This document shows positions 11,745 through 21,939 of a DNA stretch of 64,000 nucleotides, in pieces. A program made the translations under genes and the position numbers. How positions within the stretch are numbered: position 1 is the stretch's first letter; each line of letters starts with the position of its first letter. Below the pieces are notes generated by a model, which was given only the letters and a program-made list of their open reading frames with translations, was not told the origin of the DNA and ran no database searches. This DNA is from Narthecium ossifragum (lineage: Eukaryota; Streptophyta; Magnoliopsida; Dioscoreales; Nartheciaceae), in contig OY986970.1 in the NCBI GenBank assembly GCA_963920575.1, forward strand, positions 26,059,869 to 26,123,868. Reading direction: 5' to 3'.

Positions 11745-12690
11745 GCCTTCTCTCTCTCCCGCGGCCGACCGGCCTCCATTTCCCCCCCTCTCTCTCACCT
11801 TCTCTCTCTCCTGCCTCCCTCTTCCCTTTCTCTCTCCTGTGGCCGGCCGGCATCCCCCTCTCTCTCACCTTCTCTCTCTCTGGCCTCCCTCTTCCCTCTC
11901 TCCCGCCTCCCTCTTCCCTCTCTCTCTCCCGCGGCCGGCCGACCGACCTCCTCTCTCCCGCGGCCGGCCACCTTCCCTTTCCCCCCTCTCTCTCGCCTTC
12001 TCTCTCTCCCGGCTCCCTCTTCCCTCTCTCTCTCTCGCCTTTCTCTCTCCCGTGGCCGGCCAACCTCCTCTCTCCCGCGGCCAGCCACCTTCCCTTCCCC
12101 CCCTCTCTCTCACCTTCTCTCTCTCCCGCCTCCCTCTTCCCTCTCTCTCCTGTGGCCGGCCGGCATCCCCCCCCCTCTCTCTCACCTTCTCTCTCTGCGG
12201 CCGCCCTCTTCCCTCTCTCTCTCCCGCGGGCGGCCGACCTCCTCTCTCCCGCGGCCGACCACCTTCCCTTTCCCCCCCCCTCTCTCTCGCCTTCTCTCTC
12301 TCCCGCCTCCCTCTTCCCTCTCTCTCTCTCTCGCCTTTCTCTCTCCCACGGCCGGCCGACCTCCTCTTCCCTCTCTCTCTCTCCCGCCTCCCTCTTCCCT
12401 CTCTCTCTCGCCTTCAGCCGCCCGGCCTCCTCTCCCCCACAGCCGGCCACCCTCCCTCTTCCCCCCACTCTCTAGCCTTCTCTCTCTCGCGGCCGGCGGT
12501 GGCTTTCGGGGTGGAGAGGTGGTGGAGGGGCCGGCGATGGGCGCCGGAGTGGGAGTGGGGATGAAGAGGGAGGGGAAAGGGGAAGGGAGGGAGATGGTGA
12601 GGGTAGTTTAGGCTTTTTATTTTTTATTTTTATAAAAAAATATTTTTTATGGTGTGGTGAGTCTATTCTGTGGAGTGAATAGACTCACCC
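11440..12690. mobile_element. Non-autonomous MULE-like element with CT-rich core
   Basis: Terminal inverted repeats start GGGTGAGTCTATYCA and read through CCACAGAATAGACTCACCACAC. They are flanked by 9-bp near-identical direct repeats TAACCTGTT (11431-11439) and TAACATGTT (12691-12699); a 9-bp duplication is typical of Mutator-like elements. The core (about 11680-12480) is a degenerate tandem array of CTCTCTC blocks joined to CCCGCGGCCGGCC words. Long open frames across it on both strands are products of low-complexity composition and were not called as genes. P450 copy A lacks the insertion. Confidence 0.82.
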
Positions 12691-12699
12691 TAACATGTT

Positions 12700-13684
12700 A
12701 GATACTAGTTATAGGCCCCTCGAACACCTGGAAACGGTGATGGGTTAATGACTTTTATACCCTTACAACTATGTTGGGTTTTAAACTTGAATAAAAAACT
12801 CCAATGGTCATAATCTTTCTTTTCTATCATTAAGCTAAAAAATATCCTAAAAATCAAGGAAAAAATACAAAAAAATTTGTCCTAAATCTCTAGAGAAACC
12901 CTAATCCCATGATCGGTATCTACTATGTACAACTATTCGATGATAAGTTACATTTAATTTAGTTATATAAATTTGGGTATTGACATTTAATAGATCGAAG
13001 GGTATTTAAGATATTTCACATGCCCAGATTAATGTTTCCATGATAAGGTCTTTTACCAACATAAGGTAACAAAAGGGTAAATATTTATTTGTTTATATTT
13101 TTCGAGATAACCTTCTGCATTTTTGGAATTTATGGATAATTGTGTAAATTAGAAGGTTTTTAAGGGCATATATGTAATTACCCCTAAAAGAATATAAATA
13201 TATACAATACTCGAGGAACGGGATAAGTTTTGAGGATTGGATACATAAAATTGGGTCATATTAGTCATATTTAGTCATGCATAGTTCTTTTGTCTATGTT
13301 GTTGTAAGCTTTCGTAATTAACCATCCTTTTGACGTACGAGAATAGTCGTATTGTAGTATATCATCTTCTGGAAGGCCAATAGATTAAGTCGGACACTCT
13401 TGCTCATGCAATGTGTGCGTGGAATTCAAACTGTGGTAGTGCATGCTTTGATATAGACATAGTTGATGATTTTGATTGATACGCGTCGACTCCTGACTAG
13501 CTAGATAAGTGTTTATGACCGATCCAGTGCAATAACGAAAGAGATGGACGCATCGATCTTGATCTGTGACCAAAAATTAACAACAGGCACCATCATTCAT
13601 CCAGATTCTAGAAGGCGGCCAGGACCCTGATGGGAGTCCTGTTTGAGTACTACCATTTCCTTGTAATACCATCATATCAATTAA
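12700..13684. other. AT-rich intergenic, decayed unit edge
   Basis: No gene seen. The third partial copy of the duplicated P450 flank lies at about 13210-13440. Confidence 0.45.
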
Positions 13685-14090
13685 CTAGTAAGTCCCCTAC
13701 CACATGCTAAGGTAATCACTCTCTCTCCCCACCTCTTCCAGTAACTCCTCACTAACCCCACACTATCCCCCCTAATAGCCCCCTCCCCCACTATCCCCTC
13801 TCCATGTAGGCTTCGCGTAAGATAATCCTCTCGACATAGGCTCCACATAGGACAACAGGATGGTTAACTTATAATCATTCTATCATATAAGATGACTAGT
13901 TGTGACCCCTGCCACATGACAGGTAACCACCAACCACACCCCAATAACCCCCTCCCACTAAACCCCCTTAACCTAGGGTTATCATGCCACATAGGCGTCA
14001 CATAGGGCTCCACTTAGGACATTCTCCCGTCACGTAGGACAACGAAAGTTTCACTTATAATCATAGCCTCTTATAAGGATGATGAGATAT
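13685..14090. repeat. Two diverged tandem units of about 200 bp
   Basis: Two successive blocks share the order ACTAGT, CCCCTxCCACATG, GGTAAxCAC, CCCxCTAxCCCC, CxTAGGCTxCACATAGGACA and ACTTATAATCAT. They are non-coding, and the origin is unknown. Confidence 0.5.
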
Positions 14091-16628
14091 GTTTAAATCT
14101 TATCTAACGGTTGAGATCATTAGTTTCATAATCTCAATCAGCATTTTATTAATGATATCAATTGTTGGATGATATTTAAATAAATCTCCTCCATCCGTAT
14201 GATGATAATACAGAGAAAATGATAGTACCGGAATTGGGTTCCGGCGAGGTGCCTTTCAACAGTACAGTCATCTCCTCTGGTGACTAGTATTCCATAGAGC
14301 CCGGTCAAAGACTTCTTTTTTATGTACGAAAGCTTCTTATTTGGAGGTAAAAAACTTACAAAGGAGGAAGAAACCCATCCATAGAGTCACAGAGGTTCGA
14401 AGGAATAAACTGTGGCGGAAGAACTCCCACACACCAAAGAGCTAAACATTGAATAGTGAGTCTGGTAATCAAGTCTTGCCAACCCAATATAATGGACTTT
14501 AGACTCGATTGATTACTACAAGTCGACCTTCCAACACATACCAACATTATTTCAGCATCTACCTTAAATTCTCCAGGAAAAAAACAGAAAAAATTCATTG
14601 ACTCCTCCTCTGAAATCTTGAAGTCAGGGATAGTGAAGGAAATGGATGCATAATCTGTGTGGGGTGAATAAAGATGTCATTTTGCTCAATACCAATTCAG
14701 AGATCGTGACAGGGAGAAAGAAAGAAAGAAATAATCGACGGAGGAACAAAAGAAGAGAATAATCTTTGTAGAAGTTCATGATTAATATGACACTATCGTG
14801 ACGACAGCATGCATGAGTTATATGTTGGTGCGGATGCCTCAGATTTTCGATCCTTGATCGATGTTTACAAGCTTTAAATCGATACCCGAACGCACAAGTG
14901 TAGAGAACCAAATCAAAATATACAAGATCATAAAAAAGCAATAGAAAAATGAGAGACACAGAGATTTACGTGGTTCGGAAATAGATTATCTTACGTACAC
15001 GGGGAGAGCACAACAGAGAAATCCACTAAGATAAAGAAAATTATATGGATGCTTGGTTGATCTATCACCAAGCTTTCTCTCTATTAGCCATAAATATGGC
15101 CAATAGCTATCAGCCTATTTGGGTGATTGGTCATGTTTTGGTCACTCATTTTAATAATAGTTATCAATGCAGCTGAGATATTTCGGTCATAACTTTCTTA
15201 TATAATGTCCAAAATGAGTGATTCATTCAACGTTGAAAAGAGAACGAAAAGATCTATAATTTTTATGTTGACGAGATTTTCAGATTCCATCATTGAGTGT
15301 GTCAAACTGACAGTCAAAGTGTCCATTGGAAAAATAGTAAATAATGACCGAATTTCTAAACGTCATCATCCAAAGAATGGCCGATGTCATCGTCCATATT
15401 TGGCTAATCGGACATATTAGCTATTAATATGGTCTAATTGTTTTAGCCATAACTTTCTCACCTGATGTTCAAATTAAACGTTGTTAGTACCGTTGGAAAG
15501 ATAATTTGAAGATCTACAACTTTCATGTTCAGAGTTTTTCCAGATTCCAAAGTTATCATAGGTAAAATTACAGCAAAAGACATGAAACGTTGTTTAGTGG
15601 CAGTTCCAAAGCAGTTCAGACCAGTTATGCAGTTCTGGTGGTTTCAACTTTCAAAGCAGTTCTGACAGTTGCAGCGTAGTGGGTGGTTCGGGTGGTTCTA
15701 AGGTGGTTGCTAGAAACTCTATATAAAGCCATGAAGATGTAGAAGAAAGCATTCTCCCGAAATCAAGAGCAAAAGTCACTTTATTTATCTTTTAGCATGT
15801 ATTAATAGACTTAGATCTATTTACCATGTACCCTTTTAAATTCAGCAATGAAGCTTTTATTCCTTTAAAATTCCTGCAATCAGTTCTTCATTTTTAGGAG
15901 TAGTGCTACCATAATTCCATTCATAAGAGTAGATCTATCACTTATAGGAGTAGTTCTAACATAGTTCATCACCCATTATTCTCATTTTCCATGACTTTTC
16001 ATCATTTATTTTATCAGCACTTCCCATTTTTCATTTTCTACTTCACATCCATTTTTCTGAAGTTTCAACACCTCTGTTCGAACATAGTTTGAAGGAGTTG
16101 GACCGTATCACAATCCCTGATTTTGGTTTGTTAGACCTTGACCGGTCAACGGTAAAATATTATATATATTATTCATATAACGTTAACATAATGATGCAAT
16201 AAAGTTAAATTTTAATATATATATTAAAATAATATATATATATATATATATATTATTCATATAATATATATTAAAATTTTAATATATATATATATTAAAA
16301 TTTAAATTTATTACATCATTATGTGAACATTATATGAATTATATATATATTATTGAGATTAAAATAATATAATGACTTTATTGAGATTAAAATAATGTTC
16401 ACATAATTTTAATGTTTACATAACTTTATTGAATATATTTTAATATATATAATATATATTATTCATATAATATTTTATATATATAATTCATATAATGTTG
16501 TGAACATTATACATATAGGATTAGAGTGCATCAGCTGATCCAAAAGACAACCAAACACGTGTATCTACTGCCTGATGCATGCACTATCTGATGCATGCAT
16601 CCTACAATCCCATGCATCACGCGATTCC
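14091..16628. other. Intergenic with decayed LTR-like sequence and AT-rich block
   Basis: No intact gene. About 14820-15960 contains the word GATTTACGTGGTTCGG, common in plant copia LTR regions, and a plus-strand TATA box (CTCTATATAAAGCC, about 15718) followed by a leader, suggesting an old LTR whose ends I could not fix. About 16150-16500 is an AT-rich tract of alternating TA and repeated CATATAATGTT words with inverted symmetry. Confidence 0.35.
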
Positions 16629-17626
16629 TATTAGAAATAGAAAGAGGAGGTTAGGATATTGCTTTTACTAAGGTAGCAAGAATCCTTTACAATGACAAGA
16701 AGAAAACTGAATTCTAAACACTTACAAGATAATGTGATAGAACTCCAAAAGAGAGGAAACCGCCGATGAGGAAGGAAAACCGATGTAGAACCGTAGCTTG
16801 ATCGAGGCCAGTGTATCACACTGTGCCCTTAAGTTCGTATTGCCCACCACCGGTGCTTCTGGTTCTTCAGGCAAGGAACTCCCAGGGTACAACGATCTCC
16901 TGCGTGAACGAAAGGAAGCTGGCCTCCGATCGCTCGTCAAACCTTCGCCGGTACGGTACCCTCAGACTTCATGACCCTCTACAAGTGAGTGGTGCGCAAA
17001 AATGGATGCATGCAGCTTAGCTTCTAAAGGGCTGGAGTAGGTTCTATTTATAGGCTAAGGGAGAAAGCTGATCAGCCATTAGAGGAGATGAAAAGGCACG
17101 CCTCGTCGGCAAAAACAACCAATTATAGACTGTCACGTCATCCGGAAGCTGACCAGTCAAGGGTAGCCAAGAGTAAGATTCCAATCAATTCCTCTGGAAT
17201 CGAAACTGACTCAATCAATTCATCTGAAGCCCAAGAGTCAGACTAGATCAATTTCCAAGAGATAACTGACTCAGCCCATTAATCATGAGCAGCCCAAGAG
17301 TCAGTCCCAATCAATTCATCTGAAATCGTCTTGGAAGCTGAAAAGGTTAAGTGAATTTGAGCTGACTCGACCAGCTCCTGTGTGTAGCAAAAAGGACGCA
17401 GCGCACATCTGGGTGTTCCACCTCTAGTCCTCACATGTGTTCAAAACCTAGAGGTTCAAAACACTATATAAACTAGTGAAAGATTTCTTCCACTTTCAAT
17501 GTGGGACTAAACTATTCTACACACATTGGCTCACCTCCATTTGGCTATTAGTTAATGGGCTCTTCCAAGGCCCATTTGATTCAACCATGCTTAGCCAATA
17601 TACTTAATTGGACTCCAAATCCAACA
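16629..17626 (-). mobile_element. Solo LTR, copia-like, minus orientation
   Basis: On the minus strand it starts TGTTGGATTTGGAGTCC and ends CTAATA, with GGAAT duplicated on both sides (plus-strand ATTCC at 16624-16628 and 17627-17631). The expected terminal CA has become TA. A minus-strand TATA box (GCCTATAAATAG, about 17044-17055) supports the orientation. No internal coding domain is present. Confidence 0.78.
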
Positions 17627-18115
17627 ATTCCATCAACCAAATACCCCTTAAAGATTGTCATGCCATAGGTGTCCTTTTCAATCTGTCCCTCCACCTCCGC
17701 ATTTAAGACGTGATGAGAGCAAAGATTCATCAACCTGTATTTGGCAGCATAGCCTTCACAGCTTAAACAAACAGACCAAGTTTAACGCCAGATCGAGTAA
17801 AAGTTCGAGGCTTTGCTTTAATTACAGTCACAGACCTCTCCTCTTTCCTTTTGTAATATGGTTAAGCGTCTACAGCTTTTTAAGTAGCTCAACCGGGAGT
17901 TATTTTCATATTAAATCCATTTGATTATCGATTTTACAGATCAGATACACTTTCGTTTTCTCTTACAATTCCGGCCAAAATCATATTTGTGAGACCAATT
18001 TACCCTTCGCATTTAATGCACTCGACCTCGCCGCCCACCTCTCTGTGACATCACCCATCCGTCGCGTTCTCCATGCAGCCAATGACGAGGAAATGGTCAC
18101 GGCCGTCGCGGCACC

Positions 18116-18461
18116 CTCGCCCTCGACCTCACCGCCCACCTCTCCGACCAACTCTTCTTCCTCCGCCGCGATGGCCATGACCACTTCCTCGCCATTGGCT
18201 GCACCACGTGGGACTTCATGCGCAACGACCCCAACCCCGACTTCGGCGCCAACCGCCTCCTCCTCCTCCTCCCGGAGCTCTCTAACATGTCCGTGCTCAT
18301 CACCGTCGAGCACCACCCTCGGCAAGGCCGCGCGCGCCACCAGTTTGACATCCCCTACCCCTCCTACTTCTACCCAACCTCCGCCGCCGCGTGGCAAGGC
18401 ACGACTCGCCGTTCAAAGCGACCCACCTCTTCGCCTTCGTCGGTGGGCCCCGGCCACCGAC
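18116..18461 (+). pseudogene. GT47 exostosin-domain gene fragment
   Basis: Reading frame 2 encodes a stretch typical of plant GT47 glycosyltransferases (MUR3/xyloglucan galactosyltransferase-like). It shows GHDHFLAIG, then WDF, a LLLLPELSNMSVL strand and IPYPSYFYPTS. After a frameshift near 18388 it continues in frame 1 with HLFAFVGGPRP, another signature of the domain. GT47 enzymes act in the Golgi on cell-wall polysaccharides. Neither a start codon nor the rest of the gene is present and the piece sits inside a TIR element, so this is a captured, broken fragment. An inverted partial copy follows the N gap at 18662-18960. Confidence 0.72.
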
Positions 18462-18661
18462 NNNNNNNNNNNNNNNNNNNNNNNNNNNNNNNNNNNNNNN
18501 NNNNNNNNNNNNNNNNNNNNNNNNNNNNNNNNNNNNNNNNNNNNNNNNNNNNNNNNNNNNNNNNNNNNNNNNNNNNNNNNNNNNNNNNNNNNNNNNNNNN
18601 NNNNNNNNNNNNNNNNNNNNNNNNNNNNNNNNNNNNNNNNNNNNNNNNNNNNNNNNNNNNN
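18462..18661. other. Assembly gap (200 N)
   Basis: 200 consecutive N inside the palindromic element. Confidence 0.99.
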
Positions 18662-19332
18662 ATGAGCACGGACATGTTAGAGAGCTCCGGGAGGAGGAGG
18701 AGGAGGCGGTTGGCGCCGAAGTCGGGGTTGGGGTCGTTGCGCATGAAGTCCCATGTGGTGCAGCCAATGGCGAGGAAGTGGTCATGGCCATCGCGGCGGA
18801 GGAAGAAGCGTTGGTCGGAGAGGTGGGCGGTGAGGTCGAGGGCGAGGGTGCCGCGACGGCCGTGACCATTTCCTCGTCATTGGCTGCATGGAGAACGCAA
18901 CGGATGGGTGATGTCACAGAGAGGAGGTGGGCGGCGAGGTCGAGTGCATTAAATGCGAAGGGTAAATTGGTCTCAAAAATATGATTTTGGCCGGAATTGT
19001 AAGAGAAAACGAAAGTGTACTTGATCTGTAAAATCGATAATCAAATGGATTTAATATGAAAATAACTCCTCAACCGGTCAGTACCCCATGGCGGAACGCA
19101 GAACATTTGCCCCCTTAAATTAGGATAAAAGACTTGACTAATAAAAATAATAATAAGAGTTGTTTTAAAGCAAAAACAGTCGTTAAAAACCCCTGAATGC
19201 ATTAAAGGAAATATTACGAGTTATTATAATATGCCTAGCTAATGGAGTGGGTTTGGTGGTTGTTAGGCATGCAGATGGAGTTTTTGTCGATAGGCCCAAC
19301 AAGACCTCTGCCTCTGTATTTATTTATTCTTT

Positions 19333-19961
19333 GGGTTATTTGCATATATCTCTGAAAAAAATTGATTTTACATATATCCTTTTGAAAAAAATCGAATTTA
19401 CAATAGTAGCCCTATAAACCTTGATTATTGTCTCATATAGTCCCTTTAGTTACTTAATAGTGGAATATTTGGGTGTATTATAAGAATCTAAAGTGGAGGA
19501 TGTAGATGAAGATGAACCTGATAATTTTTTTATGATTATGGTGATGAAGAACTCGGAAATCGACATATAGAGAAATGAAAATAACTGAAATGGAGAGAAA
19601 TCGAAAGAGTAAGGTAGATATATATCGCTGGAGAGGAATGTGGAGATAGCTTGTCAAAGATAACTCGTCGGAGAGGAAGGTGAATACGTTCCTGATTTCA
19701 AGCCCTAAGCCCCAACAATTATTTGGGTCGTCGGAGACAGAAAGGCAGTAGTTATAGAAGGATGAGGGTAATTAAGTAATTTCAAAAGCCACTGTTAGCA
19801 TCAAACGGCTTCATTTAACATATTAATATTCCACTCTTAAAGTAACTAAAGGGGCTATTTGACAATAATCAAGGTTTTCATGATTTCTTATGTAAATTTG
19901 ATTTTTTTCATGAGAATATATGTAAAATCTAACTTTTTCAAAGGGTATATGTAAATAACCA
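19333..19961. mobile_element. MULE-type MITE, 629 bp
   Basis: Inverted ends GGTTATTTGCATATA / ATATGTAAATAACC extend into imperfect inverted repeats of more than 100 bp that include CCTTGATTATTGTC and TTAGTTACTT. A perfect 9-bp duplication TTATTCTTT flanks it (19324-19332 and 19962-19970). There is no coding capacity. Confidence 0.82.
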
Positions 19962-19970
19962 TTATTCTTT

Positions 19971-20017
19971 TATATGTTTAACTACCTACTTAAACAAACC
20001 TGGGACAATAAAAGTCC

Positions 20018-20077
<60 letters not shown>

Positions 20078-20888
20078 TTAGATAAGCCCAAAGAATGGTA
20101 GTAATGTTGATAAGCCCTCGCTGGGAGGTTCGTTTGGTAATCCATAGGTTTATGAACACTGATAAGCAACAGAGGAGGCAATCAAAGCCAGTTGAGTCAA
20201 TGGTCATAGTACCGCTTCTTAGTTTAGCCTAATTATTCAGATGAGGTATGATAGAATGCATTCTGAACACCTGACGTGGCATTGCGCGCAAGCCACATCA
20301 ATAAAAGTAGGGCCCACGAAATGGGTTTATGCTCCCCTCGAAGCTTATTCAAATTCCAATTGAGATATTCATGGATGAGCTAACTTGAAAAATTAAAATA
20401 AAAGGAGATTTAATTGATAAAATAAGAAAACAAATTTTGAGTTAATATACTAAAATCAACAACAAGTGCAATTTGATCATTTTTTCATTTGTGAGTTAAC
20501 ATACTTATTATTGATATAATTATTTATAATAGACTTTAATGACGGAGCTTTTTGCAACGAAAACAGGGTGTTAAAAAAGGAAATACTAATAGAGTCGATT
20601 TTTTCTACCGTCTCCTCTATTAGGTTATGAGAAGTGATTGGAATACATGTCACGTAGACATGTGTATCATACATGGTCACTTTCAATAATTCAGATCCAC
20701 TAGCTCCCTGTCACATAAGCTAACGATAAATGGTCACCTAAGCCGTGTCTAATGTACATGGCTTCATGTACACAAATCAAGGCCTGGCTGTAAAAGGACG
20801 GCCCTTTTCCGTCTGTCCAACTGCTGTGCTAGGCGTATCCGTTAAATGACATAAGACGTCAGTCAAAAAGGACAAAGACAACGAAGAA
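19971..20888. other. LPP upstream region with (TA)n microsatellite
   Basis: A pure TA dinucleotide run lies at about 20024-20073. The rest is AT-rich with no gene seen. The promoter of the lipid phosphate phosphatase should lie in the last few hundred bases. Confidence 0.6.
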
Positions 20889-20896
20889 TATAAAAA
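20889..20896 (+). promoter_or_regulatory. Putative TATA box of LPP gene
   Basis: TATAAAAA, about 30 bp before the likely start of the 5' UTR exon that ends at the donor after 21062. Confidence 0.5.
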
Positions 20897-21184
20897 GAAG
20901 CAGTTGCCAGTCGGTCCTCCCATGGAAGGAGAGAGGCAGCCATTCCTCTTTGACTGACCATTCTAGCTTTACAAGACGAGCCAAGGGATTCGCTATACCT
21001 TTTCTAATCTCTCCTCTACCGTCGCCGTCGGAGCTCCAAGAAACGATATCTTCTTTGCAGAGGTAACAACACCTTTCCCGACCCTATGTTGTGCTTCGTT
21101 TTTGCTATTCTCTTATTATTACTTTTCATGCCTCTTCTAATTGGTCAAATGGAATGTATTCTTGATGATTAATCGAGCCATGGA

Positions 21185-21414
21185 GTCCGGAGCAGATAAT
21201 TTTTCGGTTTGAAATCTCGGTGCCAACGTTGATGTTTCTTTGATTGGTTCTTGCAATTCTTGTCGTTCATTAATTTGTTTTTTGCAATATTGCGTCCGGA
21301 GCAGATTAAATTTTCGCTTTGAAATCTTGGTGCCAACGTTGATGTTTCTTTGATTGGTTCTTGCAATTCTTGTCGTTCATTACATTGTTTTATGCAATAT
21401 TGCGTCCGGAGCAG
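21185..21414 (+). repeat. Tandem repeat of about 110 bp in LPP 5'-UTR intron
   Basis: Two nearly identical units (21185-21293 and 21294-21403) and the first 11 bases of a third, each starting GTCCGGAGCAG. They lie in the intron between the 5' UTR exon (ending 21062) and the coding exon (acceptor before 21927). Confidence 0.88.
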
Positions 21415-21939
21415 AAATATATATACGATAGGATAGCCCTAAATGAATGATTGGTGGCCTGGTTTGCAATTCAGATGGAATTATTCTAGTGTTGTTGCTC
21501 ACAGATACAAAAGGTCATGTCCTGTTTCAAGAAAGGTTTGGGTTACTCCCAAGTTTTTTTTTTTTTGGTTATTGAAGTCCCTTGTCTAGAACAGTAATTA
21601 GCAGTAATCCAATAATTGGGAAATTTTCATATTAATATCAGAAGTTGTTTATAGACTTGAATTGGAATTTTAATGGTCATTTATTGTATTGATCCTCTTC
21701 GGTTAAAGGCAGTGAGAAGCTTGGTTTTATTAGTTATGGCCTCGATTTGGCAGATAGTGAGGCTGTAATGTGTAGGAAGCTCGTAATGCAGCTATAACTG
21801 TTAAGAGTGAGACAATTGTAAGTTGTGACTTTTGAGGGATTATACTGGTACTCCTTGTCTGTGTTGACACTGGTAATATGTTCGGATAGGTTTTCTTACA
21901 ATAATCGCTCATTTTCCTTCTTCTAGGAAAAGGAAAAAA

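Larger units (their letters stand above)
17897..19068. mobile_element. Pack-MULE-like palindromic element with GT47 fragment
   Basis: Both ends carry the inverted sequence GAGTTATTTTCATATTAAAT and a perfect 9-bp flank duplication CTCAACCGG (17888-17896 and 19069-19077), the Mutator-type size. The inverted arms are about 405 bp (17897-18300 and 18662-19068) and run into captured gene sequence. The right arm starts immediately after the 200-N gap, so loop size is unknown and a misjoin cannot be excluded. Inside the left arm, about 38 bp at 18072-18110 is itself an inverted copy of 18168-18206. Confidence 0.78.

Noticed and set aside
11656..12564. Long open frames on both strands (up to about 300 codons)
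   Set aside because: They lie across the CT/GGCCGG low-complexity core of a TIR element. All frames give Ser/Leu/Pro or Arg/Glu/Gly repeats with no domain.
14820..15960. Possible LTR with TATA box and the word TTTACGTGGTTCGG
   Set aside because: No pair of TG/CA ends with a matching 5-bp duplication could be found, so it is left as a decayed region.
16160..16500. Matrix attachment or replication origin in the AT-rich block
   Set aside because: Only base composition and TA repeats are visible, which is no specific evidence.
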